Assembly: GCF_950295315.1 (NCBI RefSeq)
Contig: NC_080185.1
Span: 40,388,602-40,452,601, forward strand
DNA from: Erinaceus europaeus
Taxonomy: Eukaryota > Chordata > Mammalia > Eulipotyphla > Erinaceidae
Direction: 5' to 3'
DNA length: 64,000 nucleotides
Program-made: the position numbers and the translations under genes
Notes under the pieces: model-generated
Database searches by the model: none
What the model was told of the DNA's origin: nothing
Seen by the model: only the letters and a program-made list of their open reading frames with translations
Shown here: piece after piece, positions 1 to 10,099 of the stretch
How the letters are laid out: each line of letters begins with the position of its first letter
How positions within the stretch are numbered: the first letter of the stretch is position 1

Positions 1-17
1 CTGTCTACATTTTACAG

Positions 18-19
<2 letters not shown>

Positions 20-94
<75 letters not shown>

Positions 95-103
95 GAGAGA
101 GAG
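20..103. repeat. (GA)n microsatellite
   Basis: About 40 GA units with two GGGA interruptions. The following sequence resembles a decayed SINE edge, so this may be an expanded CT-rich SINE segment read on the other strand. Confidence 0.95.
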
Positions 104-1032
104 GCTGTGCCATACCAAGATCATTAAATTCTAACAAAAGCACCATTATCAAGAATAATTACATAATCACTAAATACACCAAACATTGCCTCTGCTTTAG
201 AAATGCTTACTCACTGTCCTGGCACTCCTTAGCAAAATGCTGGTTGTCAGTAAGGAAAATGTATTTGCATCCTTGTGTTTAAACCCTACCTCTTCTGCCT
301 CAACCCCACTGTCACATACATATATTCCCAAACCCACCATAAATTTATACCTTCTAAGTGTGGAAAATAATTAGTCCTTAAGGTCTAGTGTTTGGAATTT
401 TCCTTTTTTTATAGTCATTAGCAACTCAGCTTTAGAATGCTTGTCTCTCATTTTCCAGCATACACTCTCTGTGCCAAAGTCAGCTCCCATTCCATAATTC
501 CACAAGCTGCAACATTATGCATGGTTTATAGCGCTTTAGGGAAAGGGTAGAATGTAAACAATTCCATTCAAGCACACATTATCAAGCAGAACAGGCAGTG
601 TGGGTGAGTGATGTACACAACCTTGGACATGGTATCAGTATTTAAGTTGGAACCTTCTCTCAGAAGGTATGGAAAGAAGGAGAAAGAAGATAAGGAATTG
701 TACACAATATCTCATAGAGCCAGGACAAGTTACATTCTCACTGCTGGTGTCACCCTGTTGGTGTCAGATTTGACAGAAAAATAAAATAACTCCCTTCAAA
801 CAAAATTTCATATCCAAGAAGGTAGCTTTTTTTTTTTTTCTGGCATCAGCACAATTAGGATTGAACCTTTTTCTTACAATGATTTGAGACTATGAGAAGC
901 CATTATTTAAATTGAGTATGGGAGCCATAACAGGGGAATTTCTTTACTTGTATCATTTAAATTAGGTCAACAACCTTCACTCTAGACCAAAAGCCTTTGG
1001 ACTAAGGCCCAAGATGTTGTTTTAAAAAACTA
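104..1032. other. No gene seen; unassigned sequence
   Basis: AT-rich sequence with no long frame and no repeat I can name. A short A/T-tract boundary near 827-870 may be a decayed SINE. Confidence 0.5.
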
Positions 1033-1467
1033 TCAAGCAATGAGGCTAAAGGGTTGACATTCCACAACTGATGTCTCTGGATACAGTCAGAAGTGAAACA
1101 TACTGAGTTGGTACTCGTTGCATTGATTAGGTTGGGAATGGTAGATGTGATATCATTTGGTATGAATTGAGATAAGCATGCAGAAAAGTGAGTCCCACCA
1201 TAGAGGTTCCAGGGCTAAGGAAAATATAGGCTCTATAGAGGAAGCAGGAGGTTCCTGCTGTCTTAGGGTTTAAGAAGGAAATAGATAGTTATTTTTATAA
1301 TCACATTACATGGAAATTGGGTTAACTTTGAAAAATCCCTTTGTCAGGATTTGCTGTATTATACACAACATCACCATGATTTATGTCCTTTGACATTATT
1401 AGTATATAGTTGTGCCAACAGTTGCTTCTGTTCTCCCCAGTCTAAGCTTTTAAGAGTGTCAACATAT
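1033..1467 (-). mobile_element. L1 3' UTR, inverted 5' segment
   Basis: Reverse-complement match to the L1 3' UTR seen in plus orientation at about 22750-23170. It meets a plus-oriented downstream segment at about 1467/1468. About 25 bases (the stretch around TCAACCC..TCATT) occur at both the outer inverted edge (1033-1057) and the start of the plus segment. This is the geometry of an L1 5' inversion (twin priming). Confidence 0.8.
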
Positions 1468-2970
1468 GTCAACCCTTCAACCTCATTACTTGGGTGAGAC
1501 CTTTCCTTTCATAGGATTCTCTAATTCCATTCCATGTGGTTCACTTTCTAAAAAGTCCCAAAACCTAGATATAGACCAGGTCCCGTGAGATAGAGCATGG
1601 GTTCACATGTATCCATAAATTAGGGCAAAATATATACCTGAAAGCAAAAGTACACAATAGTCTATAGTGAGTCAGTATAAAGTTCATAATGAAATAGTGT
1701 CTACTTAGACTTAGATACCCTCCTCACCTATGTTATTACACTTCTTTCACTCACTCCAAAACTAACCTTAGCAGAGAAAGTACTGCAAAAGCTGAATAAG
1801 GGCAAGAGATTGGCATACTTTGATGATGACTCTTTAGTCACTATCAGGCTACCCCATCAGCTGGGGCCCTAATTGGGGAGTCCTGAGATTCCCAAACAGA
1901 CATGATGGGCCTAGACCTCAAATAAATCTCTATCTCCATTGTTACTGGTCATCTCTATCAGATAGACCCCTTTGTGGGCCCCCATAGGACCTTGCCCTCA
2001 TCTTGGATCATCAATGATAGAGAATGCTCCATCCTCCAAAGGGAGGCTAGACAACATACTCTATGTTACACCTGAGGAAGATGGGTCCTGATATTGGGGA
2101 AGCTTGGAAAGGTCCTACTTATGACCACAGAATGTGAGCTCGGATCTACAGGGATGCAGAGGTCACATAGGCTTCTAAGCTAAATATGGGCCCCAGATCA
2201 GATCAAATTAATGGGGATTACAGTCAACAATATTTATAGACCTTTCCCATATTTGGGAGCTACTCTCTTCCATGATCCAGCTTTCTGGTCCTTTATCCAC
2301 CCATGACATCTTCTCCCCAAACAATAACTTGGATCCACCTGCATATCAGATTTCTGGCTCAGGGGGGAAGAAGAAGAAGAAGAAGAAGAAGAAGAAGAAG
2401 AAGAAGAAGAAGAAGAAGAAGAAGAAGAAGAAGAAGAAGAAGAAAACTAGTATAGCCAGAGGCCCTTTGGAATATAACTAAAGTATGTCTAATAGCTATC
2501 TACAAGACAAAGACCCCCCCAAACTCTTCATCTGCACTATTCCAGCTTTTAGGTTCATCATTAATCAAAATTTGTTTGGCTTTGTATGTTAACTCTTTTC
2601 AGCCACCAGGTTCCAGATGCTAGCATGATGCCGACCAGACTTCCCTGGACAGACAGCCCCACCAATATGTCCTGGAGCTCCATTTCCCCAGAGCTCCACC
2701 CCACTAGGGAAAGAGAGAGGCAGGATGAGAGTATGGATTGGCCTGTCAATGCCCATGTTCAGCAGGGAAGCAATGACAGAAGCCAGACCTTCCACCTTCT
2801 GCATCCCACAATGACCTTGGGTCCACACTCCCAGAGGATTAAAGAATAGGAAAGCCATCAGGGGAAGGGATGGGATACAGAGATATGGTGGTGGGAATTT
2901 TGTGGAGTTTTATCCCTCTTATCTTATGGTTTTGTCAATGTTTCTTTTTTATAAATAAATAAATAACAGG
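1468..2970 (+). mobile_element. L1 3' UTR (older subfamily), 3' segment
   Basis: Continues the L1 3' UTR to its 3' end: the hallmark GTGGTGGGAATT..GTGGAGTT, then CCTATGGTTTTGTCAATG-like sequence, then (AAAT)n at about 2952-2968. Compared with the younger copy at 22451-23806 it carries an extra block (about 1640-2560), shared with the copies at 14588, 46490 and 6745-7182, which marks an older 3' UTR subfamily. A purine triplet array interrupts it at 2367-2443. Confidence 0.8.
2367..2443. repeat. (AAG)n microsatellite
   Basis: About 25 pure AAG units inside the L1 3' UTR. Other copies have only a short A run at the matching place (about 14800, 7010 and 49893 on the other strand). The array therefore grew from that A-run after or during insertion. 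It gives rise to a spurious poly-lysine frame. Confidence 0.97.
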
Positions 2971-3404
2971 AAGAAAGCCCACCAGAAGCAATGGAGTCAT
3001 ATATAGACAGGATGTCAATAAGAAAAAAAAAAGATTCCCTTGGACATTTATATGTTTGCTCATATGACATCAGTTATTGGACAGTGTCTTAAATAGGCAT
3101 TGTCCACAGATGACAGTTCAGTTTCAAACTGAAAAATAAAACAGTTATATAATTCAAAATGAGAAAGCTACTACCTACTGACATGCAATATGTCTGAAAC
3201 CCATCAGTAATGAAACATATAGAGAAAACTGACTTTTTTAAGCCTCCATTCTTGGTCTCTTATTTCAACCACCTGCAAGCACCATGATGATTTCCCATAT
3301 TGAAGGAAGGCCTGCCTCATTCTTTTTAACCCTACACCTGCTGCTCAAACATTTTCAATCTCTCTGGCAAGAGGACTCATATTGCTGTGTATTATTTTCT
3401 TTAT
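2971..3404. other. No gene seen; unassigned sequence
   Basis: Unique-looking sequence between two L1 fragments. I see no frame or RNA gene. Confidence 0.5.
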
Positions 3405-3465
3405 TTTGTTTATAATTTTCATTTATAAAAAAGGAAAAACACCGACAAAAACCATAGGATAATAG
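3405..3465 (-). mobile_element. L1 3'-end fragment, minus
   Basis: Reverse complement of the last ~60 bases of the L1 3' UTR, directly abutting a plus-oriented copy of the same end. Confidence 0.6.
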
Positions 3466-3608
3466 GGGCCCATACTCCCAGAGGGATAGAGAATGGGTAA
3501 GCTATCAGGGGAGGGTATGGGATATGGAGATCGGGTGGTGGGAATTGTGTGGAGTTGTACCCCTCCTATACTACTGTTTTGTTAATGTTTCCTTTCTTAA
3601 ATAAAAAA
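3466..3608 (+). mobile_element. L1 3'-end fragment, plus
   Basis: The last ~140 bases of the L1 3' UTR plus an A-rich tail. It runs tail-to-tail into the minus copy that follows. Confidence 0.75.
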
Positions 3609-3804
3609 TAGGGGTATATCTCCACACAATTCCCACCACCAGATCTCCAAATCCCATCCCCTCCCCTGATAGCTTTCCTATTCTTTATCCCTCTGGGAGT
3701 ATGGACAAAGGGACATTATGGGGTGCAGAAGGTGGAAGGTCTAGCTTCTATAATTCCTTTCCCACTGAACATGGACGTGGACTGGATGATCCATACTTCC
3801 AGCC
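3609..3804 (-). mobile_element. L1 3' UTR, minus (part 1, split by ERV-I)
   Basis: Starts with the reverse complement of the L1 3' end and is broken at 3804 by ERV-I. It resumes at 6745 after the duplicated ccagcc. Confidence 0.85.
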
Positions 3805-3842
3805 TGTTGTATTCACCGGGCTATGTTGTTTTCACAGGGCTG

Positions 3843-3860
3843 GCCCCACGTTGGGCGCCA
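3843..3860 (-). promoter_or_regulatory. Lys-tRNA primer-binding-site sequence inside an LTR
   Basis: The minus strand reads TGGCGCCCAACGTGGGGC. That is the standard primer site complementary to tRNA-Lys1,2, with no mismatch to the form I know. It lies inside the 3' LTR, about 38 bp from its outer end, where no primer site belongs. Confidence 0.85.
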
Positions 3861-4187
3861 TTATGTTGTTTTCGATGGGCTGGCTTCACGGGCGGGTAAC
3901 AGACGACCAGGGACTCATGGTTGAGCTGTAGGCAGTATCTCTTTATTCATGCAGGACGCAACGCAATCTATACCAAGCTAAGCTAAACTAAACTACAAAC
4001 AATCTTGTCCTTATAAATATACTAACCCAGTAGGATGGGAACAGGATGCGATGCAGAGAGGGTGGAGAGAAAAGTGACTGGTGAAAATCAGGGTATGAAA
4101 AGGAGAGGGGGCGGAGCAGGCAAGAATTCCATCACTGAACCACCAATGCCCTGGAGGGAGGGTGGTGCTTGTTAACAGCGGTTATGT

Positions 4188-4470
4188 GGGAGTCAGGCTG
4201 TAGCACAGCGGGTTAAGCGCAGGTGGTGCTAAGCTCAAGGACCAGCGTCAGGATCCCGGTTTGAGCCCCCGGCTCCCCACCTGCAGGCAGGTCCCTTCAC
4301 AGGTGGTGAAGCAGGTCTGCAGGTGTCTGTCTTTCTCTCCCTCTCTGTCTTCCCCTCCTCTCTCCATTTCTCTCTGTCCTATCCAACAACGACATCAATA
4401 ATAACTACAACAATAAAACAAGGGCAACAAAAGGGAATAAATAAATTAAATTAAATTAAAAAAATTTAAA
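4188..4470 (+). mobile_element. SINE-A in ERV-I LTR
   Basis: Full-length SINE with an intact tRNA-like head, a GGTTTGAGCC B-box-like segment and an (AAATT)n tail. It is flanked by aacagcggttatgt at 4174-4187 and 4471-4484. The paired LTR shows the empty site near 6640. Confidence 0.95.
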
Positions 4471-4732
4471 AACAGCGGTTATGTAAATAGAATGAAGTGG
4501 TTATGTAAATAGAATAGTGTTAAGCAGGGGGGATTAAACTAATGAAACAGAAGGGGTTTTTTAAGCATACCAACAATTCCCCCTTTCTTTTTAACTAATG
4601 GCCATAGTATCAGGATTGTGGGGTGAAAAGAAACCTATATCGTACAGGCGTTTTCAAAAGAACTGGCTTAAGACATGGAAAACAAAATAGGCGAGCAGCA
4701 ATAACCAGTGTGATGCCAAGGGGAACGTTTTT

Positions 4733-4843
4733 TGCCTCAAAGGGCAAGGCCTAGCAGGCGAAAGGGCATTTCTTGCCTCTGGGAGCAATTCATGCCTCTG
4801 GGGGCATCTCTTGCCTCAAAGGGCGTTTCCTACCTCTGTGGAC
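4733..4843 (-). repeat. ERV-I hairpin-unit array
   Basis: Six degenerate ~19-nt units, each built as TGCC-N6-GGCA or a variant, for example 4733-4746 and about 4792-4805. Each can pair into a short stem. The array lies ~160-270 bp inside the 3' LTR. Equivalent arrays occur in ERV-II and ERV-III. Confidence 0.8.
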
Positions 4844-5675
4844 ATAACCTAATAAGGAGGGAGAGTTTTCTGACTCTGGGGAAGAGCCTGCAGGTGAGGG
4901 TACATGGTCTATAAAGTCTCAAGGCAATTGGCTGAAGTTAGTCTTTGAGAAACACAGCAGCGTGTACCAGTAAGTCCGATGGAGGTGTCAGTCCAAAGTA
5001 GATGATCATGGAAGAAAATGCCAGGGGATGAAACGCTGCACTTCTGTCTCGATGGGGAATGTCGGCCACCAGAATTCTGCTTTTCTGTAGAGAGTGATCT
5101 TTGGAGTCTGTGAATCTGTTTCTTCAGGTCGTGCCAGGTCACATCATTGGTTTCCGGGGGTGTGTTGTAGTCATTCCATCTTGTGGGCGATGTCAGAGAA
5201 CAGGATCCAAATGGATTTCCAGGAATTCCATTTGAGTAGATGCTTTTTCATGTGAAGACTTGACAGCTGAAATTCACTTACTTGTCAAACAAAACTTGTA
5301 GCAGATTAGAAGTTTACTATAATTGATAATTCCATTATAATTGGAAGTCCTTTCTAGTATGATTTTAAGGTTGTTTAAACAGTTTAAACTCAATAAAATG
5401 TGGAAAGGTAAACAGAAGAACCACGGTAGAAGCCTCAGGCATGAGACTAATTAACATAATCATTGCACTATCTGCCCCACCCATAACTCATACCGTTTCA
5501 GGATTAAACATTTCAGATTTATGCCAAGACGTAAAAAAGAAATCAAAGGAGGGAAAAACAATTTTTTGGATTGTTTCTGGATGTCTCTAGAAATCATGGC
5601 TGCACCTAGCACTTTTTTAAAGTCAATGTCATACAAAAATTCAGTCATTAAAATCACTCTCTTATGAAACAGATC

Positions 5676-6158
5676 TCACCATGTAGTACCAAGAGTCCCT
5701 GGAGGGCGTCCTAGTCCAAAAAGCTCTTCAAAATTCCATTTAGGGTGCTTCTGATTGTTCCTGCTGGATTGCTTCAGGCACCCATTTTTAAAAGTGTCTT
5801 CCCATCGAAGAAAGAATCCAGTCAGCAGAGTAGAACTAACCACGTGTCTCCATTCTTGGGGACTCCCAGGGTACTGGAGAACGCTCCTCAAATTAGAGTA
5901 GTCCTTCTCCAAGAGAAACATGCGAGAAGTCCAGAAAGTCCCAGTGGAAATCCCCATGCATATCCCAAGGTCTGTGATCATGGTCACAAAGAACCAAATT
6001 GTGTCCCAGAGCAAAATGTAGTCCTTTTCTTCAGGAAACATGGGAGAGGGAATCCAGAAAGTCCAAGGAGAAATCTCCATGCATCTCCCAAGCTCTATGA
6101 TTAGGGTCACAAGAAACCAAAGTTCCCGGTCAGGGAAACAAAGTGTGGCCCAGAGCAA
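5676..6158 (-). other. ERV-I internal open frame (160 codons), unrecognised
   Basis: The frame begins ~135 nt downstream of the primer site, roughly where gag would begin. I recognise no gag domain, zinc knuckle or protease motif. It aligns with the 117-codon frame of ERV-II (10100-10453) over most of its length. It is longer because of a tandem duplication (about 5900-6019 and 6020-6161). The opposite strand is also largely open here in both elements, so an open frame alone is weak evidence of coding. Confidence 0.4.
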
Positions 6159-6292
6159 AATGTTTCAGAGACAGAGTAACTGTCTCATGATGAAACAGTA
6201 GAGGCTTTGGCAAACCTCTTCATAAGTAGAAGAGAAGACCATAGTGCATAGGTAGGCAAAGTCTTCACTTCTCTGGGAGTTGCGCAGGTCCG

Positions 6293-6310
6293 GTCCCATC
6301 TGGGTCGCCA
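6293..6310 (-). promoter_or_regulatory. ERV-I primer-binding site (diverged)
   Basis: Lies two bases (TA) beyond the 5' LTR end. The minus strand begins TGGCGACCCAGATGGG, related to but diverged from the Lys1,2 site. Confidence 0.7.
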
Positions 6311-6312
6311 TA

Positions 6313-6744
6313 TGTTTTTTTCACCGGGCTATGTTGTTTTCAACGGGCTGGCTTCACGGGTGGGTAATAGACGACCAGGGACTCATGGCTGGGTTGTACA
6401 CAGTATCTCTTTATTCATGTAGGATGCAGCACAATCTATACCAAGCTAAGCTAAACTGAAAACTACAATCTTGTCCTTATAAATATACTAGTCCAGTAGG
6501 GTGGGAACAGGATGTGACACAGAGAGGGTGGAGAGAAAAGTGACTGGTGAAAATCAGGGTATGACAAGGAGAGGGGGTGGAGCAGGCAAGAATTCCATCA
6601 CTGAACCACCAATGCCCTGGAGGGAGGGTGGTGCTTGTTAACAGCGGTTATGTAAATAGAATGAAGTGGTTATGTAAATAGAATAGTGTTAAGCAGGGGG
6701 GATTAAACTAATGAAACAGAAGGGGTTTTTAAAGCATACCAACA
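6313..6744 (-). repeat. ERV-I 5' LTR
   Basis: Length 432 bp, with the same TATA-like box and AATAAA (complement of 6410-6415). It ends ..AACA at the duplicated ccagcc. It lacks the SINE and the embedded primer-site block of its partner. Confidence 0.9.
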
Positions 6745-7182
6745 CCAGCCTGTCTCTCTTTCCTTAGTAGGGTGGGGCTCTAGGAAACACTGGTGGGGTC
6801 GTCTGCCCAGGGAAGTCCAGTTAGCATCATGCAAGCATTGGAACCTGGTGGCCGAAAAGAATTAGCATACAAAGCCAAACAAATTATTAACTAATCATGA
6901 ACCTAAAGGTTGGACTAGTTAGTGCAGGTGAAGAGTTGGGGGGATCTCTGTTTTGTAAATAGCGGGGAGGCCTATTTTAGGTATATTTCAAAGGGCCCAT
7001 GACTATACTAGTTTTTTTTTCTGAGCCTGACATCTGATATGCAGGTGGACCCAAGTTATTGTCTGAAGAGATGATGTCATGGCTGGAAAAAAGGACCAGA
7101 AAGCTGGATCAAGGAATAGGGTAGCCCCCAAATATGGGAAAGGTGTATAAATACTGTTGACTGTAAATCCCGTTGATTTGGT
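6745..7182 (-). mobile_element. L1 3' UTR, minus (part 2)
   Basis: Continuation of 3609-3804 past ERV-I. It matches the older-subfamily 3' UTR seen in plus orientation at 14588-15000. Confidence 0.85.
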
Positions 7183-7915
7183 ATTTTCTTGTAGAGTATG
7201 CCAACATATGTGAAGATTCACCAACTTCCTATTCATTCTTAGACTTTCCAGTCCCCGCATCAATTTCAGATGGTCACTGCAAAAAAGATTCTGATCTAGT
7301 TTTATGTTTCAGCAATCCCAGCATCATAATGGAGAACATCAAAATGTTTTTATAGCTTTTCAGTTATTTTTCTTTCCTCTGTAACATGGAACCTAGGGCA
7401 ACATCCCCTCTGACTTTGTCTTTTCCTTTGGCAAAGGTCAACTTTGACTGTGACTTGGTGCTTCAGCCAAGATAGACAATCAGTTTAATGAGTCCAAGTT
7501 CCTGCTCTGAATCATGCTATAATTATTTTTAATCATGCATTTGGCATACTTGGTCATGGAAGTTCATCATTTCCTGTGCAAAGTTGCCTTGTAAATGATA
7601 ATGAGAGCACTTACTCTGGGCAGTATGAAAAGAAGCTGTCACCAAAAGGGCAGGGATCACTTTATAATGATATAGGTTCCTCCCAAAGTGTACAAAGAGC
7701 AGTTCTGCATGGCCAGCCTTATCATTCCATGAACACACCCCTTTCTGATATGCTCTATGTTCATCATCTTTGAGTGACCATCACTGTTCATATGCACTTT
7801 TACTTAGTTTCATCCAAGTACTAACCAGGCCCAACCGTGATTAGCTTCCAGAAATCAGCCAAAATTGGGTATCCTCAAGGTGCTTTGGCTATAGACTAGG
7901 CTTACAATCTTTTCC
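7183..7915. other. No gene seen; unassigned sequence
   Basis: Only short frames on both strands (60-86 codons), with no family I recognise. No splice or poly(A) context suggests an exon. Confidence 0.5.
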
Positions 7916-7917
7916 TT

Positions 7918-8100
7918 TTTTATTTTTTTTCCTAGTGGTTACTGGGTTTTCAGCACTCCAAGTTGATATTTTCAAATAGAACGACAGAGATAAGAAAAAA
8001 GGCACCACAGCTTATCTCTGTCATTGCAGTGGGGTTCAGGTTCAAACCTGGATCATGCCAGTGACAAATCATATTCACAATCCAAGTGAACTATTAGGCT
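7918..8100 (-). mobile_element. Old SINE, minus
   Basis: Degenerate poly-T start, purine-rich middle and a GGTTCAAACCTGGATC-like B-box region in reverse. Confidence 0.55.
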
Positions 8101-8171
8101 TAGTGTTTCTAAGAAATAGTAGGCATAAAACATCTGGAAGTGTATAACTTACCCTTTACAAGAAAAATATG

Positions 8172-8300
8172 TGTGTCATTACTTTATTTATTTTTACCAG
8201 AGAACAATTCAGATCTGGATTATGGTGGTGTGAGGGATTGAAACAGGGGCTTTGAAGCCTCATACATGAGAGACTGTTTGCATAGCCATTGTTAAGGAAC
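8172..8300 (-). mobile_element. SINE-C, minus, old
   Basis: Reverse complement of the 'GGTTATGCAAA..CATGCCTGAGGCTC' SINE head. Strongly diverged. Confidence 0.65.
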
Positions 8301-9320
8301 TCTATTAATAATCAAGATGACTGAAGCTGAGGTGGGTGGAGGAAGAGAGGAACCTTTTGTTTATGCATGTGCCATTAGCTCAAATCTTTCTCGTAACTCT
8401 GGTACCAAACAAAGGGATGGTACAAACTTATACGGGATATAGGCTTGAGAGCAAAAGGCATCATTACAGCAGCAGAGGCTACAAGGTTAAGGAGTGGGAC
8501 TTGGACCCATTTCTCAGAGTCTGGTTGCCTTATTTACTGTTATCTTTCCTGTATAGCTTTGTCTGGGAAAGTTTAGCCTCAGCATAAGATACAAACATTT
8601 TAGGAGGGCAGAAGCTAGCCAGGGTTATGGAAGCAGCCTTCTCAGGAAAAGCTCAGTCTGACCTTCATCATCTCTACTTGTTATCACTTGCTCACCCAGT
8701 GAAGGCCAGCCTGCACTAACCACCTGCACTGTCTCAGACTTTCTACATATTCTTAACCCTTTATTATATTTTCAGACTTTGTGTCCTGTATTGAGGCCTA
8801 CTTACAAATGCATCACAATCAGATTATAAACACATAAGCATACCCAGTGGCTAAAATCTGGAAATTCTCTATCACCATTATGCTATTTACCCCCACCCTA
8901 AGAAAAATTAAATACATCTTCAGAAACTCTCATTAACAGGAAGGGAGTAACTCAGATTGATTTAACAACCATACCTTTATTTACTATTACTTTCCTGATA
9001 ACCTCCCATACACACAGAGAAAGACACAAAGGCATTTTATTTTTGGCTGAATGTGGTATTGAAGGCAGGAACAAGGTATTTTCCTGAGTCTCTACCATGT
9101 ATATAGGAAGTATACATGCTACTACATTTCTGTTTGTACTTTCACAATAGTCTGTTTTTTTCTCCTTTCTACCTGCCTTATTACAGGATAATCTCAGACA
9201 AAAATCTAGAAGGATTAAAGGGATAATTATTTTTCTCCCCTACAGAGTTCAATCTGTGCCTTTCAGTGGGTGTGCCATAAGCTAACTTTGATACTAGATA
9301 ATAGCCAAGAAAATTGGCTA
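8301..9320. other. No gene seen; unassigned sequence
   Basis: Contains an 83-codon frame at 8336-8587 with no recognisable domain and no supporting context. I do not call it a gene. Confidence 0.5.
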
Positions 9321-9321
9321 T

Positions 9322-9540
9322 TATCACCTGGATAGTACACCTGTTTCACCATGAACAGGATCCAGGTTTCTGCCCAGTTCCCACTGCATTTAAGGAAATT
9401 TAGCTGTTATGGTCTGTGTGTAGCTCTCTCATTTTCTCTAATGCTCACTCGTTCTCTCCCTCTCTGTGTCTCTGTCCAAAACCATCTTCCCAGAGTGCTG
9501 AAGTCTTAGCAATAATAAGAAGAATTAAAAAATAAAAAAG
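9322..9540 (+). mobile_element. SINE-B-like, plus, old
   Basis: Diverged head followed by a CTCTC-rich region, CTGTGTCTCTGTCC and an A-rich tail. Confidence 0.55.
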
Positions 9541-9588
9541 ATAAGAGAAAACAAGAGAAGACAGAGAGAGATAGAGAGATGTTATGAG

Positions 9589-9945
9589 TGTTGGTATGCT
9601 TCTAAATTCTGCTTCTAAGACCCCTTCTGTTGCATTGCTTGATGTTGTAGTCTATTTACATAATCATTGTTTTCATTGGTTTAATCCCCACTGGTTCACA
9701 CGCTATTTTCCTTCTCCCCACCCCCTATCCTACGTACTTCCTCTTCCTGACACTTCTGCCTCAGGAGATATAAAAGACAGGCATTTCTAATGAAGAGAGA
9801 TTTAGATGAGATTAGATTGTTGAACTGCATCCCCGCTCATCAATAAAGATTGAACTGCATTCCCAGTTCAGCCATGAGACCCTGGTCGTCTCTCTCCTGC
9901 CTGCAAAGCTAGTTTGGCAAATGGTACCCTGAACAGGGACTGGCA
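9589..9945 (+). repeat. ERV-II 5' LTR
   Basis: TG..CA ends. TATAAAA at 9769-9775 and AATAAA at 9842-9847 give a U3-R-U5 layout. The last ~30 bases contain a Lys3-primer-like sequence (9922-9940) that is also present in the 3' LTR. Confidence 0.93.
9922..9940 (+). promoter_or_regulatory. Lys3-type primer-site-like sequence inside U5
   Basis: TGGTACCCTGAACAGGGAC, with TGGCACCCTGAACAGGGAC in the 3' LTR (12118-12136). It differs from the Lys3 primer site known from lentiviruses by one inserted T and one or two substitutions. It lies inside the LTR in both copies. Confidence 0.7.
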
Positions 9946-9947
9946 TA

Positions 9948-9967
9948 TGGTGCCCAACCAACATGGG
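9948..9967 (+). promoter_or_regulatory. ERV-II primer-binding site (Lys1,2-like)
   Basis: Follows the 5' LTR end by TA. It starts TGGTGCCCAAC and then has a short insertion relative to the standard Lys1,2 site before ATGGG. Confidence 0.7.
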
Positions 9968-10099
9968 ACCTAACCTGCCCATCCTCCAGATAAGTAAACT
10001 TGGCTACCTATCCACTATGGGCTGCCTTTCTACTTATGAAGAGGTTTTCCAAAGCCTCTATTCTTTTGTCATGAGACAGTTTCTCTGTATCTGGAACAT

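Larger units (their letters stand above)
3805..4575 (-). repeat. ERV-I 3' LTR (contains a SINE)
   Basis: Length is 771 bp, or about 474 bp without the SINE and its duplicated target. On the minus strand it has a TATA-like tatttataa and the poly(A) signal AATAAA (complement of 3942-3947). It is ~42 bp longer than the 5' LTR because its U5 end includes an embedded primer-site sequence (3843-3860) and a repeat of the U5 terminus. Confidence 0.88.
3805..6744 (-). mobile_element. ERV-I: non-coding LTR retroelement
   Basis: A complete LTR-internal-LTR structure on the minus strand, flanked by the 6-bp duplication ccagcc (3799-3804 and 6745-6750). Both outer ends are TG..CA. A Lys-tRNA-like primer site lies beside the 5' LTR (right side) and a purine tract beside the 3' LTR (left side, 4576-4592). 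The 6-bp duplication and Lys primer fit class II (betaretrovirus-like) ERVs. The ~1.7-kb interior has no recognisable gag, pol or env, so any mobilisation needed proteins in trans. It inserted into an L1 3' UTR and later received a SINE. Confidence 0.9.

Noticed and set aside
2272..2481. 69-codon frame with a long poly-lysine run
   Set aside because: Translation of the (AAG)n microsatellite inside an L1 3' UTR.
5460..6158. Retroviral gag or env in ERV-I
   Set aside because: No major homology region, zinc knuckle, protease or fusion-peptide signal could be found in any frame.
8336..8587. 83-codon frame as a small gene
   Set aside because: No recognised domain, no promoter or splice context, and frames of this size are expected by chance in 64 kb.
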